64,000 bases of DNA from Enterococcus_I eurekensis (GTDB lineage: Bacteria; Bacillota; Bacilli; Lactobacillales; Enterococcaceae), in contig NZ_JBHSGT010000054.1 of NCBI RefSeq assembly GCF_042654605.1, forward strand, positions 74,869 to 138,868, written 5' to 3'. The translations under genes and the position numbers were made by a program. Numbering within the stretch: the stretch's first letter is position 1; every line of letters begins with the position of its first letter. Of this stretch, positions 54,001 to 62,652 are shown piece after piece. The notes beneath the pieces are model-generated. The model was not told the origin of the DNA. It worked only from the letters and a program-made list of their open reading frames with translations, and made no database searches.

Positions 54001-54596
54001 CAGTACGTGAAGCTGGACTTGCAAGTGATGCGAAAACCGTTCTTTATGATGGCCGTACAGGTGAACCATTAGACGGACGTATTTCTGTAGGTGTAATGTA
54101 CATGATTAAATTAGCCCACATGGTTGATGATAAATTACATGCCCGTTCAATTGGACCTTACTCACTAGTTACGCAACAACCTCTTGGAGGAAAAGCGCAA
54201 TTTGGTGGACAACGTTTTGGGGAAATGGAAGTATGGGCACTGGAAGCATACGGTGCAGCTTATACTTTACAAGAAATCTTAACGTACAAATCAGATGACG
54301 TCGTAGGTCGTGTGAAAACATACGAAGCGATTGTTAAAGGTGAGCCAATTCCAAAACCAGGTGTACCGGAATCATTCCGCGTATTAGTTAAAGAGTTACA
54401 ATCATTAGGTTTAGATATGCGTGTTCTAGATATTGACGATCAAGAAGTTGAACTTCGTGATATGGATGATGAAGATGACGATTTAATCACAGTCGATGCA
54501 TTAACCAAATTTGCTGAACAACAACAGCAATTACGTGACGCACAAGCCAAAGCTCAAGAAGAAGCAAAAGCAGCAGCAGAACAAACAGAAGAGTAA
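51006..54596 (+). CDS. rpoB: DNA-directed RNA polymerase subunit beta
   Basis: Catalytic-core subunit of RNA polymerase and target of rifampicin. From TTG 51006 it is 1196 residues, starting [28 protein letters not shown] (50992-50999) is six bases upstream. An upstream in-frame ATG at 50958 has no ribosome site. The rifampicin region is intact and wild type in appearance ([20 protein letters not shown], then [10 protein letters not shown]). The C-terminus ([20 protein letters not shown]) contacts beta-prime, followed by an acidic, glutamine-rich tail. Separated from rpoC by an unusual 640-base repeat array. Confidence 0.98.
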   Translation: [1196 protein letters not shown]

Positions 54597-55202
54597 AGGT
54601 TGTTTTATTTATGTTTTGGAACGAGTGATAAAAAGTCATGCCCAAAAAGCGCTTTTTTCTTTATGGAAATGACGCATTATCACCGAGTTCCAGAAAATAA
54701 AACACCGTGAAAAAAAGGTGTATCAAAAGTCGTTTTGCTCTAAGCAATTGGAGCTCTTTACGAACAAGTGGGTCTTTCACTTGATCGTAAAGAGTGAAAT
54801 TGCCGAAAGAGCAGACTTTAGATGCCCGTGAAAAAAGGTGATTTAAGAAGCGTCTAGTGACGAGTAATAAGCAAAGAGTCGTTTGAAAGTGTTGTTTACT
54901 TTCAAAAAGAATCAGGGTTATTACCGAGTCACTGCTTCGTAAATCCCGTGAAAAAAGGTGATTTAAGAAGCGTCTAGTGACGAGTAATAAGCAAAGATTT
55001 GTTTGAAAGTGTTGTTTACTTTCAAAAAGAATCAGGGTTATTACCGAGTCACTGCTTCGTAAATCCCGTGAAAAAAGGTGATTGCTTTGGAGTCTCTAGC
55101 TGTGAGAGGTAACGAAACCTATGGGAAAATTGATTTTTGATTTTATCCATAGGGCGAGTTAGCTCCGAACGGCTACTCCAACAATCCCGTGAATAAATGT
55201 TA
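54597..55202. repeat. Array of five ~120-bp palindromic units between rpoB and rpoC
   Basis: The linker CCGTGAAAAAAGGTG recurs with exact 120-base spacing (starting 54706, 54826, 54946, 55066) and in altered form at 55188. Each unit between linkers is one imperfect hairpin. Units 3 (54841-54960) and 4 (54961-55080) are identical except for three bases near 54877/54997. The other three have different stem sequences but the same layout. The array is transcribed within rpoB-rpoC messenger unless terminated. It contains no open reading frame of note. Confidence 0.9.
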
Positions 55203-55240
55203 TATGTTATAGCCATGAAATGAAATGGAGGGAACCCCTT

Positions 55241-58200
55241 TTGATCGATGTAAATAGATTCGAAAGCATGCAAATAGGCTTGGCTTCTCCCGAAAAAATT
55301 AGAAGCTGGTCTTATGGTGAAGTTAAAAAGCCAGAGACAATTAACTATCGTACGTTAAAACCTGAACGCGAAGGGTTATTTGATGAGCGTATTTTCGGTC
55401 CTACAAAAGATTGGGAATGTGCGTGTGGTAAATACAAACGTATCCGTTATAAAGGCATCGTTTGTGACCGTTGTGGCGTTGAAGTCACTCGCTCAAAAGT
55501 TCGTCGTGAACGCATGGGTCACATTGAATTAGCAGCACCTGTTTCACATATTTGGTACTTTAAAGGGATTCCATCACGTATGGGTCTTGTATTAGACATG
55601 AGTCCACGTGCATTAGAAGAAATTATTTATTTTGCTTCTTATGTCGTGATTGAGCCTGGTAACACAAGCTTAGAGAAAAAACAATTATTGACTGAACGCG
55701 AATACCGTGAAAAACGTGAGCAATATGGTCAAGAATTTAGCGCTGCTATGGGAGCAGAAGCCGTAAAACAATTATTAGATGCGGTCAACTTAGAAAAAGA
55801 AGTCGTGGAATTAAAAGAAGAGTTAAAAACAGCATCGGGTCAAAAACGGACACGTGCCATTCGTCGTCTAGATATCATGGAAGCATTCCGTACATCTGGT
55901 AACCAACCAAGCTGGATGGTTATGGACGTTGTTCCTGTTATTCCTCCTGATTTACGTCCGATGGTTCAATTAGAAGGTGGCCGTTTTGCGACCTCTGACT
56001 TAAATGATTTATACCGTCGTGTAATTAACCGTAATAACCGTTTGAAACGTTTATTAGACTTAAATGCACCAAACATTATCGTTCAAAACGAAAAACGCAT
56101 GTTACAAGAAGCCGTTGACGCATTGATTGATAACGGTCGTCGTGGCCGTCCAGTAACTGGACCGGGTAACCGCCCATTGAAATCACTTTCTCATATGTTG
56201 AAAGGGAAACAAGGTCGTTTCCGTCAAAACTTACTTGGAAAACGTGTTGACTATTCTGGTCGTTCAGTAATCGTCGTTGGTCCATCATTAAAAATGTACC
56301 AATGTGGTTTACCGAAAGAAATGGCACTTGAATTATTTAAACCATTCGTTATGCACGAATTAGTAAAACGCGAAATTGCGTCAAACATCAAAAATGCGAA
56401 ACGTAAAATTGAACGTCAAGAAGATGATGTATGGGACGTTTTAGAAGACGTTATCCGCGAGCATCCTGTTCTATTGAACCGGGCACCTACGTTACATAGA
56501 TTGGGAATCCAAGCATTTGAACCAATTTTAGTTGAAGGGCGCGCAATCCGCTTACACCCATTAGTGTGTGAAGCCTATAATGCCGATTTCGATGGGGACC
56601 AAATGGCCGTTCACGTGCCATTAAACGAAGAAGCACAAGCAGAAGCAAGAATGTTAATGCTAGCAGCTCAAAACATCTTGAATCCAAAAGATGGTAAACC
56701 AGTTGTTACGCCTTCTCAGGATATGGTTTTAGGTAACTACTACTTAACAATTGAAGCAGACGGACGCGAAGGTGAAGGAATGATCTTCCGCGACATGAAT
56801 GAAGCAGTAACAGCATGGCGTAATGGCTATGTTCACTTGCATTCACGTGTAGCAGTTGACCCAACCCAATTGGGTGACAAACCATTCACACCTGAACAAA
56901 AAGAACAATTAATGGTAACAACCGTTGGTAAGATTATCTTTAACTCAATCATGCCACCAGAGTTCCCTTACTTAAATGAACCAACTGATTTCAACTTAGC
57001 GGTACAAACACCAGATAAATACTTCGTGCCAGCTGGAACAAACATTCCAGAATTTATCAAGACACAAGATTTAATTGGACCGTTCAAGAAGAAAAACTTA
57101 GGTAACATCATTGCAGAAGTCTTCAAACGTTTCAAAGTAACAGAAACATCACGTATGCTTGACCGTATGAAAGACTTAGGATACAAACATTCAACAATGG
57201 CCGGTATCACTGTAGGGATTGCCGATATCATGGTTCTTGAAGAAAAACACGATATTATTGAAGAAGCTCATAAACAAGTGGCTAACATTACAAAACAATT
57301 CCGTCGTGGTTTAATTACTGATGACGAGCGTTATGAACGTGTTATTGCTGTTTGGAATGCTGCAAAAGATGAAATTCAGTTAAAATTAATGAAAACATTA
57401 GATGCAAAAAACCCTATCTTCATGATGTCAGATTCCGGTGCCCGTGGTAACATCTCCAACTTTACTCAGCTGGCTGGTATGCGTGGATTGATGGCCGCTC
57501 CAAGTGGTAAAATCATGGAATTACCAATCATCTCTAACTTCCGTGAAGGGTTAACTGTCTTAGAAATGTTTATTTCTACCCATGGTGCCCGTAAAGGAAT
57601 GACGGATACTGCCTTGAAGACAGCCGATTCTGGTTACTTAACACGTCGTTTAGTTGACGTTGCCCAAGATGTTATCATTCGTGAAGACGATTGTGGCACA
57701 GACCGTGGTCTTGAAGTTCGTGCAATCCGTGAAGGAAACGAAATCATTGAATCATTAGAAGAACGCTTAATTGGTCGTTATGCACGTAAAACAGTTCGTC
57801 ACCCAGAAACAGGGGAAGCAATCGTTCTTGCAGATCAATTAATTACAGAAGATTTAGCGAAACAAATTATTGATGCAGGTATCGAATTAGTAACAATTCG
57901 TTCAGTCTTCACATGTAATACAAAACACGGTGTATGTAAACACTGTTATGGCCGTAACTTAGCAATAGGAAACGAAGTTGAAGTGGGAGAAGCAGTTGGT
58001 ACAATTGCTGCCCAATCAATCGGAGAGCCTGGTACACAGTTAACAATGCGTACGTTCCATACGGGTGGGGTTGCCGGAGACGATATTACTCAAGGTTTAC
58101 CTCGTATTCAAGAAATCTTTGAAGCACGTAATCCAAAAGGACAAGCCGTTGTTTCAGAAGTTACTGGTGAAGTTATTGATATCTCTGAAGATGCAGCAAC

Positions 58201-58900
58201 ACGCGTTAAAGAAGTAACGATTAAAGGTGAAACAGATACAAGAACATATCAAGTACCATTTACTGCTCGTATGAAAGTAAAAGAAGGCGATATGATCGAT
58301 CGTGGTGCACCATTAACCGAAGGATCAATTGAGCCAAAACACTTATTACAAGTATGTGATGTTTTAACAGTTGAAAACTACTTATTGCGTGAAGTACAAC
58401 GCGTTTACCGTATGCAAGGGGTAGAAATCGGTGATAAACATATCGAAGTAATGGTTCGTCAAATGTTACGTAAAGTTCGTATCATGGATCCAGGTGATAC
58501 GGATATCTTACCAGGAACACTGGTTGATATTGCGGACTTCAAAGATCGTAACTATCAAACATTAATTGCTGGTGGCGTTCCAGCAACGTCTCGTCCAGTT
58601 CTATTAGGTATTACAAAAGCATCATTAGAAACAAATAGTTTCTTATCTGCTGCTTCCTTCCAAGAAACGACTCGTGTCTTAACAGATGCAGCGATTCGTG
58701 GTAAGAAAGATCACTTATTAGGATTGAAAGAAAACGTAATTATTGGTAAGATCATTCCGGCTGGTACTGGTATGGCTCGTTACCGTAATATGGAACCAAA
58801 AGAAGTGACTGTTGCAAGTAAAAATGTCTACAGCATTTCAGACATCGAAGCACAAATGGCTGCTGAAGATGCCGCAGAAGCATTAAAAACGGAACAATAA
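55241..58900 (+). CDS. rpoC: DNA-directed RNA polymerase subunit beta'
   Basis: The 1219-residue catalytic subunit with the zinc ribbon (CACGKYKRIRYKGIVCDRCG), the invariant magnesium motif NADFDGDQM, the bridge helix/trigger loop region (TLKTADSGYLTRRL, AQSIGEPGTQLTMRTFHTGG) and the second zinc cysteine set (CNTKHGVCKHCYG). TTG 55241 is chosen: GGAGGG (55226-55231) is nine bases upstream, and the protein then begins MIDVNRFESMQIGLASPEK as in enterococci. Terminator follows. Confidence 0.98.
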   Translation: MIDVNRFESMQIGLASPEKIRSWSYGEVKKPETINYRTLKPEREGLFDERIFGPTKDWECACGKYKRIRYKGIVCDRCGVEVTRSKVRRERMGHIELAAPVSHIWYFKGIPSRMGLVLDMSPRALEEIIYFASYVVIEPGNTSLEKKQLLTEREYREKREQYGQEFSAAMGAEAVKQLLDAVNLEKEVVELKEELKTASGQKRTRAIRRLDIMEAFRTSGNQPSWMVMDVVPVIPPDLRPMVQLEGGRFATSDLNDLYRRVINRNNRLKRLLDLNAPNIIVQNEKRMLQEAVDALIDNGRRGRPVTGPGNRPLKSLSHMLKGKQGRFRQNLLGKRVDYSGRSVIVVGPSLKMYQCGLPKEMALELFKPFVMHELVKREIASNIKNAKRKIERQEDDVWDVLEDVIREHPVLLNRAPTLHRLGIQAFEPILVEGRAIRLHPLVCEAYNADFDGDQMAVHVPLNEEAQAEARMLMLAAQNILNPKDGKPVVTPSQDMVLGNYYLTIEADGREGEGMIFRDMNEAVTAWRNGYVHLHSRVAVDPTQLGDKPFTPEQKEQLMVTTVGKIIFNSIMPPEFPYLNEPTDFNLAVQTPDKYFVPAGTNIPEFIKTQDLIGPFKKKNLGNIIAEVFKRFKVTETSRMLDRMKDLGYKHSTMAGITVGIADIMVLEEKHDIIEEAHKQVANITKQFRRGLITDDERYERVIAVWNAAKDEIQLKLMKTLDAKNPIFMMSDSGARGNISNFTQLAGMRGLMAAPSGKIMELPIISNFREGLTVLEMFISTHGARKGMTDTALKTADSGYLTRRLVDVAQDVIIREDDCGTDRGLEVRAIREGNEIIESLEERLIGRYARKTVRHPETGEAIVLADQLITEDLAKQIIDAGIELVTIRSVFTCNTKHGVCKHCYGRNLAIGNEVEVGEAVGTIAAQSIGEPGTQLTMRTFHTGGVAGDDITQGLPRIQEIFEARNPKGQAVVSEVTGEVIDISEDAATRVKEVTIKGETDTRTYQVPFTARMKVKEGDMIDRGAPLTEGSIEPKHLLQVCDVLTVENYLLREVQRVYRMQGVEIGDKHIEVMVRQMLRKVRIMDPGDTDILPGTLVDIADFKDRNYQTLIAGGVPATSRPVLLGITKASLETNSFLSAASFQETTRVLTDAAIRGKKDHLLGLKENVIIGKIIPAGTGMARYRNMEPKEVTVASKNVYSISDIEAQMAAEDAAEALKTEQ

Positions 58901-58907
58901 GCATTCG

Positions 58908-58942
58908 AAAGCCTGACAATTTGAGTTGTCAGGCTTTTTTTG
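58908..58942 (+). terminator. rpoC terminator
   Basis: AAAGCCTGACAA / TTGTCAGGCTTTTTTT with six-base loop. Confidence 0.9.
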
Positions 58943-59014
58943 TTTTTTTTTAGGCATCTGAAGGCTGCTAGAATAAAATTTCCATCTTTTAAATCTTAAA
59001 AAAATCATAAAAAG

Positions 59015-59028
59015 TGATAGCGTTTTCC
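59015..59028. promoter_or_regulatory. Possible CcpA catabolite-responsive element
   Basis: TGATAGCGTTTTCC fits TGWNANCGNTNWCA except the last base, twelve bases upstream of a TATAAT at 59040-59045. Confidence 0.35.
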
Positions 59029-59082
59029 TTCGACTAGCGTATAATATAAATCGAAATGATGGTAGAAGGAGTTGGAAAAGGT

Positions 59083-59925
59083 TTGAAGATTAAATATTTA
59101 GGTACAGCTGCGGCAGAGCGAGTACCGGCGATTTTTTGTAAGTGTGAGGTCTGTGAATTTGCTCGAAAGAATAAAGGGAAAGAATGGCGCACACAGTTGC
59201 AAACAGTGATTGATGATGGCGAATTACTAATCGATTTTCCAGGGGATAGTTTTTTACATCAATGGCAACATGATATAGATTTTAATGAGATTGAGCATTT
59301 ATTATTGACACACTGGCATGGCGATCATTTGTATGCTGAAGATTTGGCGTTACGAATGAGTGGCTACGGTCAAAATCTAGATAAAATTTTACATGTCTAT
59401 GGTAGTGAATTTACGAAGACCTTTTATGATCGGGCGTTTGAGTTAGAAGGGCGTTTTGATGAGAGCCGGTTAGTATATCATACGATTCGGCCATACGAAG
59501 CAATTGAGATTAGTCGTTATACGATTTACCCGATTCCAGCACAACATGGTAATTTTGTAGAAGATTGTTTAGTCTATGCGATTGTTGACCGAGAAACTGG
59601 AAAATCGTTGTTTTATACGCATGATACAGGGATGTCAAAGGATGAGGATTTGAACTATTTAGCAGAGCAACAAATCGTCTTTGATTTCGTTTCATTAGAT
59701 TGTACGGGTCAAGGTTTTGAACAAAGTGGTCCCGTTCATATGTCGCTAAAAGAAAACGTTACTTTGATTGAGAAGATGCGAGCACTGGGACTAGTTGGTG
59801 AGGGAACGATTTATGTAGCGAGTCACTTTTCACATAATGGTGGCTTGAATCATGAAGCGATGCAAACGTTGAGCGAAGCCGAAGGAGTTTTGACGAGCTA
59901 TGATGGGATGGAAATCGATTTTTAA
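59083..59925 (+). CDS. Metallo-beta-lactamase fold hydrolase, PhnP-like
   Basis: A 280-residue metallohydrolase with the metal motif LTHWHGDH and an N-terminal LGTAAAERVPAIFCKCEVC. The cysteine-containing N-terminus resembles PhnP, a phosphodiesterase for cyclic ribose phosphates, but no phosphonate genes are near, so the natural substrate is unknown. TTG 59083 follows AAGGAG (59066-59071). The -10 at 59040 would place the transcript start within a few bases of the alternative ATG 59056, arguing against that start. Confidence 0.8.
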   Translation: MKIKYLGTAAAERVPAIFCKCEVCEFARKNKGKEWRTQLQTVIDDGELLIDFPGDSFLHQWQHDIDFNEIEHLLLTHWHGDHLYAEDLALRMSGYGQNLDKILHVYGSEFTKTFYDRAFELEGRFDESRLVYHTIRPYEAIEISRYTIYPIPAQHGNFVEDCLVYAIVDRETGKSLFYTHDTGMSKDEDLNYLAEQQIVFDFVSLDCTGQGFEQSGPVHMSLKENVTLIEKMRALGLVGEGTIYVASHFSHNGGLNHEAMQTLSEAEGVLTSYDGMEIDF

Positions 59926-59937
59926 GCACTAATAAAG

Positions 59938-59969
59938 GAAAAAAAGCTGACATAGGCCAGCTTTTTTGT
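59938..59969. terminator. Bidirectional terminator
   Basis: AAAAAAGCTG / CAGCTTTTTT around ACATAGGC, between converging genes. Confidence 0.8.
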
Positions 59970-60829
59970 TAGTTCATTAAATTTTCGTAATTGATTGCAG
60001 CACCAATTAAATTGGCATTATTTAAAAATTCGCAAGCTGTAACTTTAGGCATTGCACCTGGTACACCAAATTCAACTAGTAAAGCCTCAAGACGTTGACG
60101 AATTTCATCAGTGACATCTGGTCGTGCAGAAATACCGCCACCAATAATAATCATTTCTGGATCAATGGAAACTTGAATGTTGTACAATGAATCTGCTAAA
60201 TGATCATACATGCTATTAAATGCTTCAATCGCAGCTTGGTCACCAGCATCGTAGCGTTCAAATAATTCTTTGCCGCTAATTTCATGTCCAATCATTTTTG
60301 AGAAACGATCGGCTGTATTGACAGCTGTTCCGTTTGTACTTAAAGTTTTACCATTACGATTAACCATTAAACCAAATTCCCCGCCAAATAAGTGGGCACC
60401 TTTGTACAGTTGACCATTGATGAAAATGGCACCACCAACACCTGTACCAATTACCACAAAAACAGCATGCTCAACGCTACGACCGGCACCTAAGCCCATT
60501 TCAGCGATTCCGGCACAGTTCGCATCATTTTCGATTGTAATTGAAAATCTAAGAGCTGCTTCTAATTCATCAAAAATTGGACGTTCATGTAAGTAAGGTA
60601 CCGCACTAATCCCATCAATACGTCGTTCTTTAACGTTAACGGCACCAGGTGAACTAATTGCCACGCCAGAAATCCCTTCGCCAAAACGAGCAATAACGTC
60701 TTTCATTGCTTGTTGCATTTCCTCAAAAGTAACAGGGGTCTTAAATTGTCCTGTCTCGCTTAATTGTTTGTCTTCCCATTTACCATATTTAACGGCAGAA
60801 CCGCCAATATCAAAAACTGCTAAAGTCAT
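59969..60829 (-). CDS. ROK family sugar kinase
   Basis: A 286-residue ROK protein (repressor, ORF, kinase family) without a DNA-binding domain, hence a kinase. It has the phosphate-binding AVFDIGGSAVKYG, the sugar site ENDANCAGIAEMGLGAG with catalytic aspartate, VVIGTGVGGAIF and MIIIGGGISARPD. The zinc motif CxCGxxGC typical of many ROK glucokinases is absent, so it may act on beta-glucosides, N-acetyl sugars or another hexose; sequence does not decide. RBS GAGGGATG. Alone on its strand. Confidence 0.85.
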   Translation of the reverse strand: MTLAVFDIGGSAVKYGKWEDKQLSETGQFKTPVTFEEMQQAMKDVIARFGEGISGVAISSPGAVNVKERRIDGISAVPYLHERPIFDELEAALRFSITIENDANCAGIAEMGLGAGRSVEHAVFVVIGTGVGGAIFINGQLYKGAHLFGGEFGLMVNRNGKTLSTNGTAVNTADRFSKMIGHEISGKELFERYDAGDQAAIEAFNSMYDHLADSLYNIQVSIDPEMIIIGGGISARPDVTDEIRQRLEALLVEFGVPGAMPKVTACEFLNNANLIGAAINYENLMN

Positions 60830-61023
60830 GATTCATCCCTCGTTCATTCAATATTGAACCGCTTCCCATATCATAACAAGAAACCGCTTAGAAAGAAATT
60901 GTTTTTGGATTTTATTTAGAAAAAGTTCCACGTGAAACATTTTTTTGAAACAAAATCATTTTTTGGAGAAATTAAAGAAATTTTGTGATTCAATCAGTTT
61001 TCATCGCCTTTTCTGAAAAAATA

Positions 61024-61080
61024 TGCTACACTACAACAGTTGAAATGAGTTAGCGGTAGACGGTCTGTCTATCGCTTTTT
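61024..61080 (+). promoter_or_regulatory. Promoter and terminator-like leader of the ABC-F gene
   Basis: TGCTACACT gives an extended -10 (TACACT 61027-61032). GCGGTAGAC (61053-61061) pairs over nine bases with GTCTATCGC (61067-61075), followed by five T. A two-codon frame, ATG AGT TAG (61045-61053), overlaps the hairpin foot. Attenuation is plausible. Confidence 0.5.
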
Positions 61081-61114
61081 AATTCATTTATGTTGAAAGA
61101 GGAAAGGAATCACC

Positions 61115-62641
61115 ATGCTAAATTTAACAGATATTACCCATCAATTTGCAGATAAAATCTTATATGAAAACTTAAACCTTCAAGTTAATCGAGGCGAACA
61201 CGTCGGTCTAATTGGTCAAAATGGAACCGGAAAATCGACCCTTATCAAAATTATTACCGGGGAGCTTTTACCAGATAATGGCCGCGTTGAAGTCCCACGA
61301 AATAGCCACTTAGGTTACTTGGATCAATACGTCCAAGTTGATGAATCTTTGACGATTTATGACTTTTTAAAAACGGCTTTTCAAAAAGAATTGGATAAAG
61401 AAGCCCAAATTACCGAGTACTACACGAAATATAGTGAAACGATGGATGATCGTTTATTAGAAAATGCCGGTCGTTTACAAACGGAACTTGATCAAGGCGA
61501 TTTTTATCAAATGGACACATTAATTCAAGAAATGGCGACAGGTCTAGGTATTCAAGTACTCGGTCTGGAGACGGTTTTAAAAGAATTAAGTGGTGGTCAA
61601 CGTTCAAAAGTCATTCTAGCTAAGCTGCTACTTGAAAAACCAGATATTTTAGTCTTAGATGAGCCCACTAACCATTTGGACGATACACACGTCTTGTGGC
61701 TAACCAACTTTTTACAAGCGTTCTCCGGCACCTTTTTAGTCGTTTCACATGACCGTGATTTTTTGAATGAAATTACCACCCATATTGCCGATATTGAATT
61801 TGGGCAAATGACCAAATATACAGGCAATCTGAAAAAAGCGTTAAAACAAAAAGAAGCCAATCGTGAAACGTATTTAAAACAATACGAAAATCAAAAGAAA
61901 CACATTGAAAAAACCGAAGCTTATATTCGTAAATACAAAGCTGGTTCACGCTCGACGATGGCAAAAAGTCGTGAGAAGCAACTCGATAAAGTCGAACGCT
62001 TAACACCACCGAGTGAAGCGTTAAAACCGCACTATCAATTCCCTTATAATCCAATTGTCTCAACGTTAGCATTAACAACCGATCATTTAGTGATTGGTTA
62101 TGAAGGTAAACCATTATTAAGTCCGATTCAACTAACGATTCGTTATGGCGAAAAAATTGCAATTCGAGGTTTTAATGGGATTGGGAAATCAACACTGCTA
62201 AAAACCTTAATCGGTGAAATTCCGTCCGTTGATGGTGAATTTCATTTACCGGCCAATACGAAGATTAATTACTTCTCACAAGATTTATCGTGGGAATACC
62301 CACTTGAAACACCTCTACAATACTTAGGTGATCTTTTCCCGAAAGCGACCGTGAAAGAGTTGCGTCGTCATTTATCATTAGCTGGTCTAGTGAACCAATT
62401 AGCCCAAGAACCAATGAAAAATTTAAGTGGTGGCGAACAGACGAAAGTTAAATTAGCGCAAATGACCATGACACCGGGAAATTTCTTGATTTTAGATGAA
62501 CCAACGAACCATATTGACCAACAAGCCAAAGAGAGTTTACAAGAGAGTTTAATTAACTATCCAGGAACCGTGATTGTTGTCTCGCATGAGCAAGAGTTTT
62601 ATGAAGAATGGGTCGATCGTATCGTTGATATCCGAGAATAG
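61115..62641 (+). CDS. ABC-F family ATPase
   Basis: A 508-residue soluble protein with two ATP-binding cassettes and no membrane segment, the ABC-F layout of translation factors and ribosome-protection proteins. Cassette 1: Walker A GQNGTGKST, signature LSGGQRSK, Walker B ILVLDEPTNHLD. Cassette 2: GFNGIGKST, LSGGEQTK, LILDEPTNHID. The linker between them (about residues 235-300) is a charged helical hairpin that would reach the peptidyl-transferase centre. Whether it is a housekeeping factor or confers antibiotic protection cannot be read; the leader hairpin is reminiscent of inducible resistance genes. RBS GAAAGGAA. Confidence 0.9.
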   Translation: MLNLTDITHQFADKILYENLNLQVNRGEHVGLIGQNGTGKSTLIKIITGELLPDNGRVEVPRNSHLGYLDQYVQVDESLTIYDFLKTAFQKELDKEAQITEYYTKYSETMDDRLLENAGRLQTELDQGDFYQMDTLIQEMATGLGIQVLGLETVLKELSGGQRSKVILAKLLLEKPDILVLDEPTNHLDDTHVLWLTNFLQAFSGTFLVVSHDRDFLNEITTHIADIEFGQMTKYTGNLKKALKQKEANRETYLKQYENQKKHIEKTEAYIRKYKAGSRSTMAKSREKQLDKVERLTPPSEALKPHYQFPYNPIVSTLALTTDHLVIGYEGKPLLSPIQLTIRYGEKIAIRGFNGIGKSTLLKTLIGEIPSVDGEFHLPANTKINYFSQDLSWEYPLETPLQYLGDLFPKATVKELRRHLSLAGLVNQLAQEPMKNLSGGEQTKVKLAQMTMTPGNFLILDEPTNHIDQQAKESLQESLINYPGTVIVVSHEQEFYEEWVDRIVDIRE

Positions 62642-62652
62642 GAGGGAGTATC

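Noticed and set aside
53777..54069. Minus-strand frames within rpoB
   Set aside because: Shadows of a highly conserved gene; codon pattern follows rpoB.
54597..55202. Regularly spaced repeats as a CRISPR array
   Set aside because: The period is 120 bases, units are themselves palindromic and two are almost identical over their whole length; there are no unique spacers and no cas genes.
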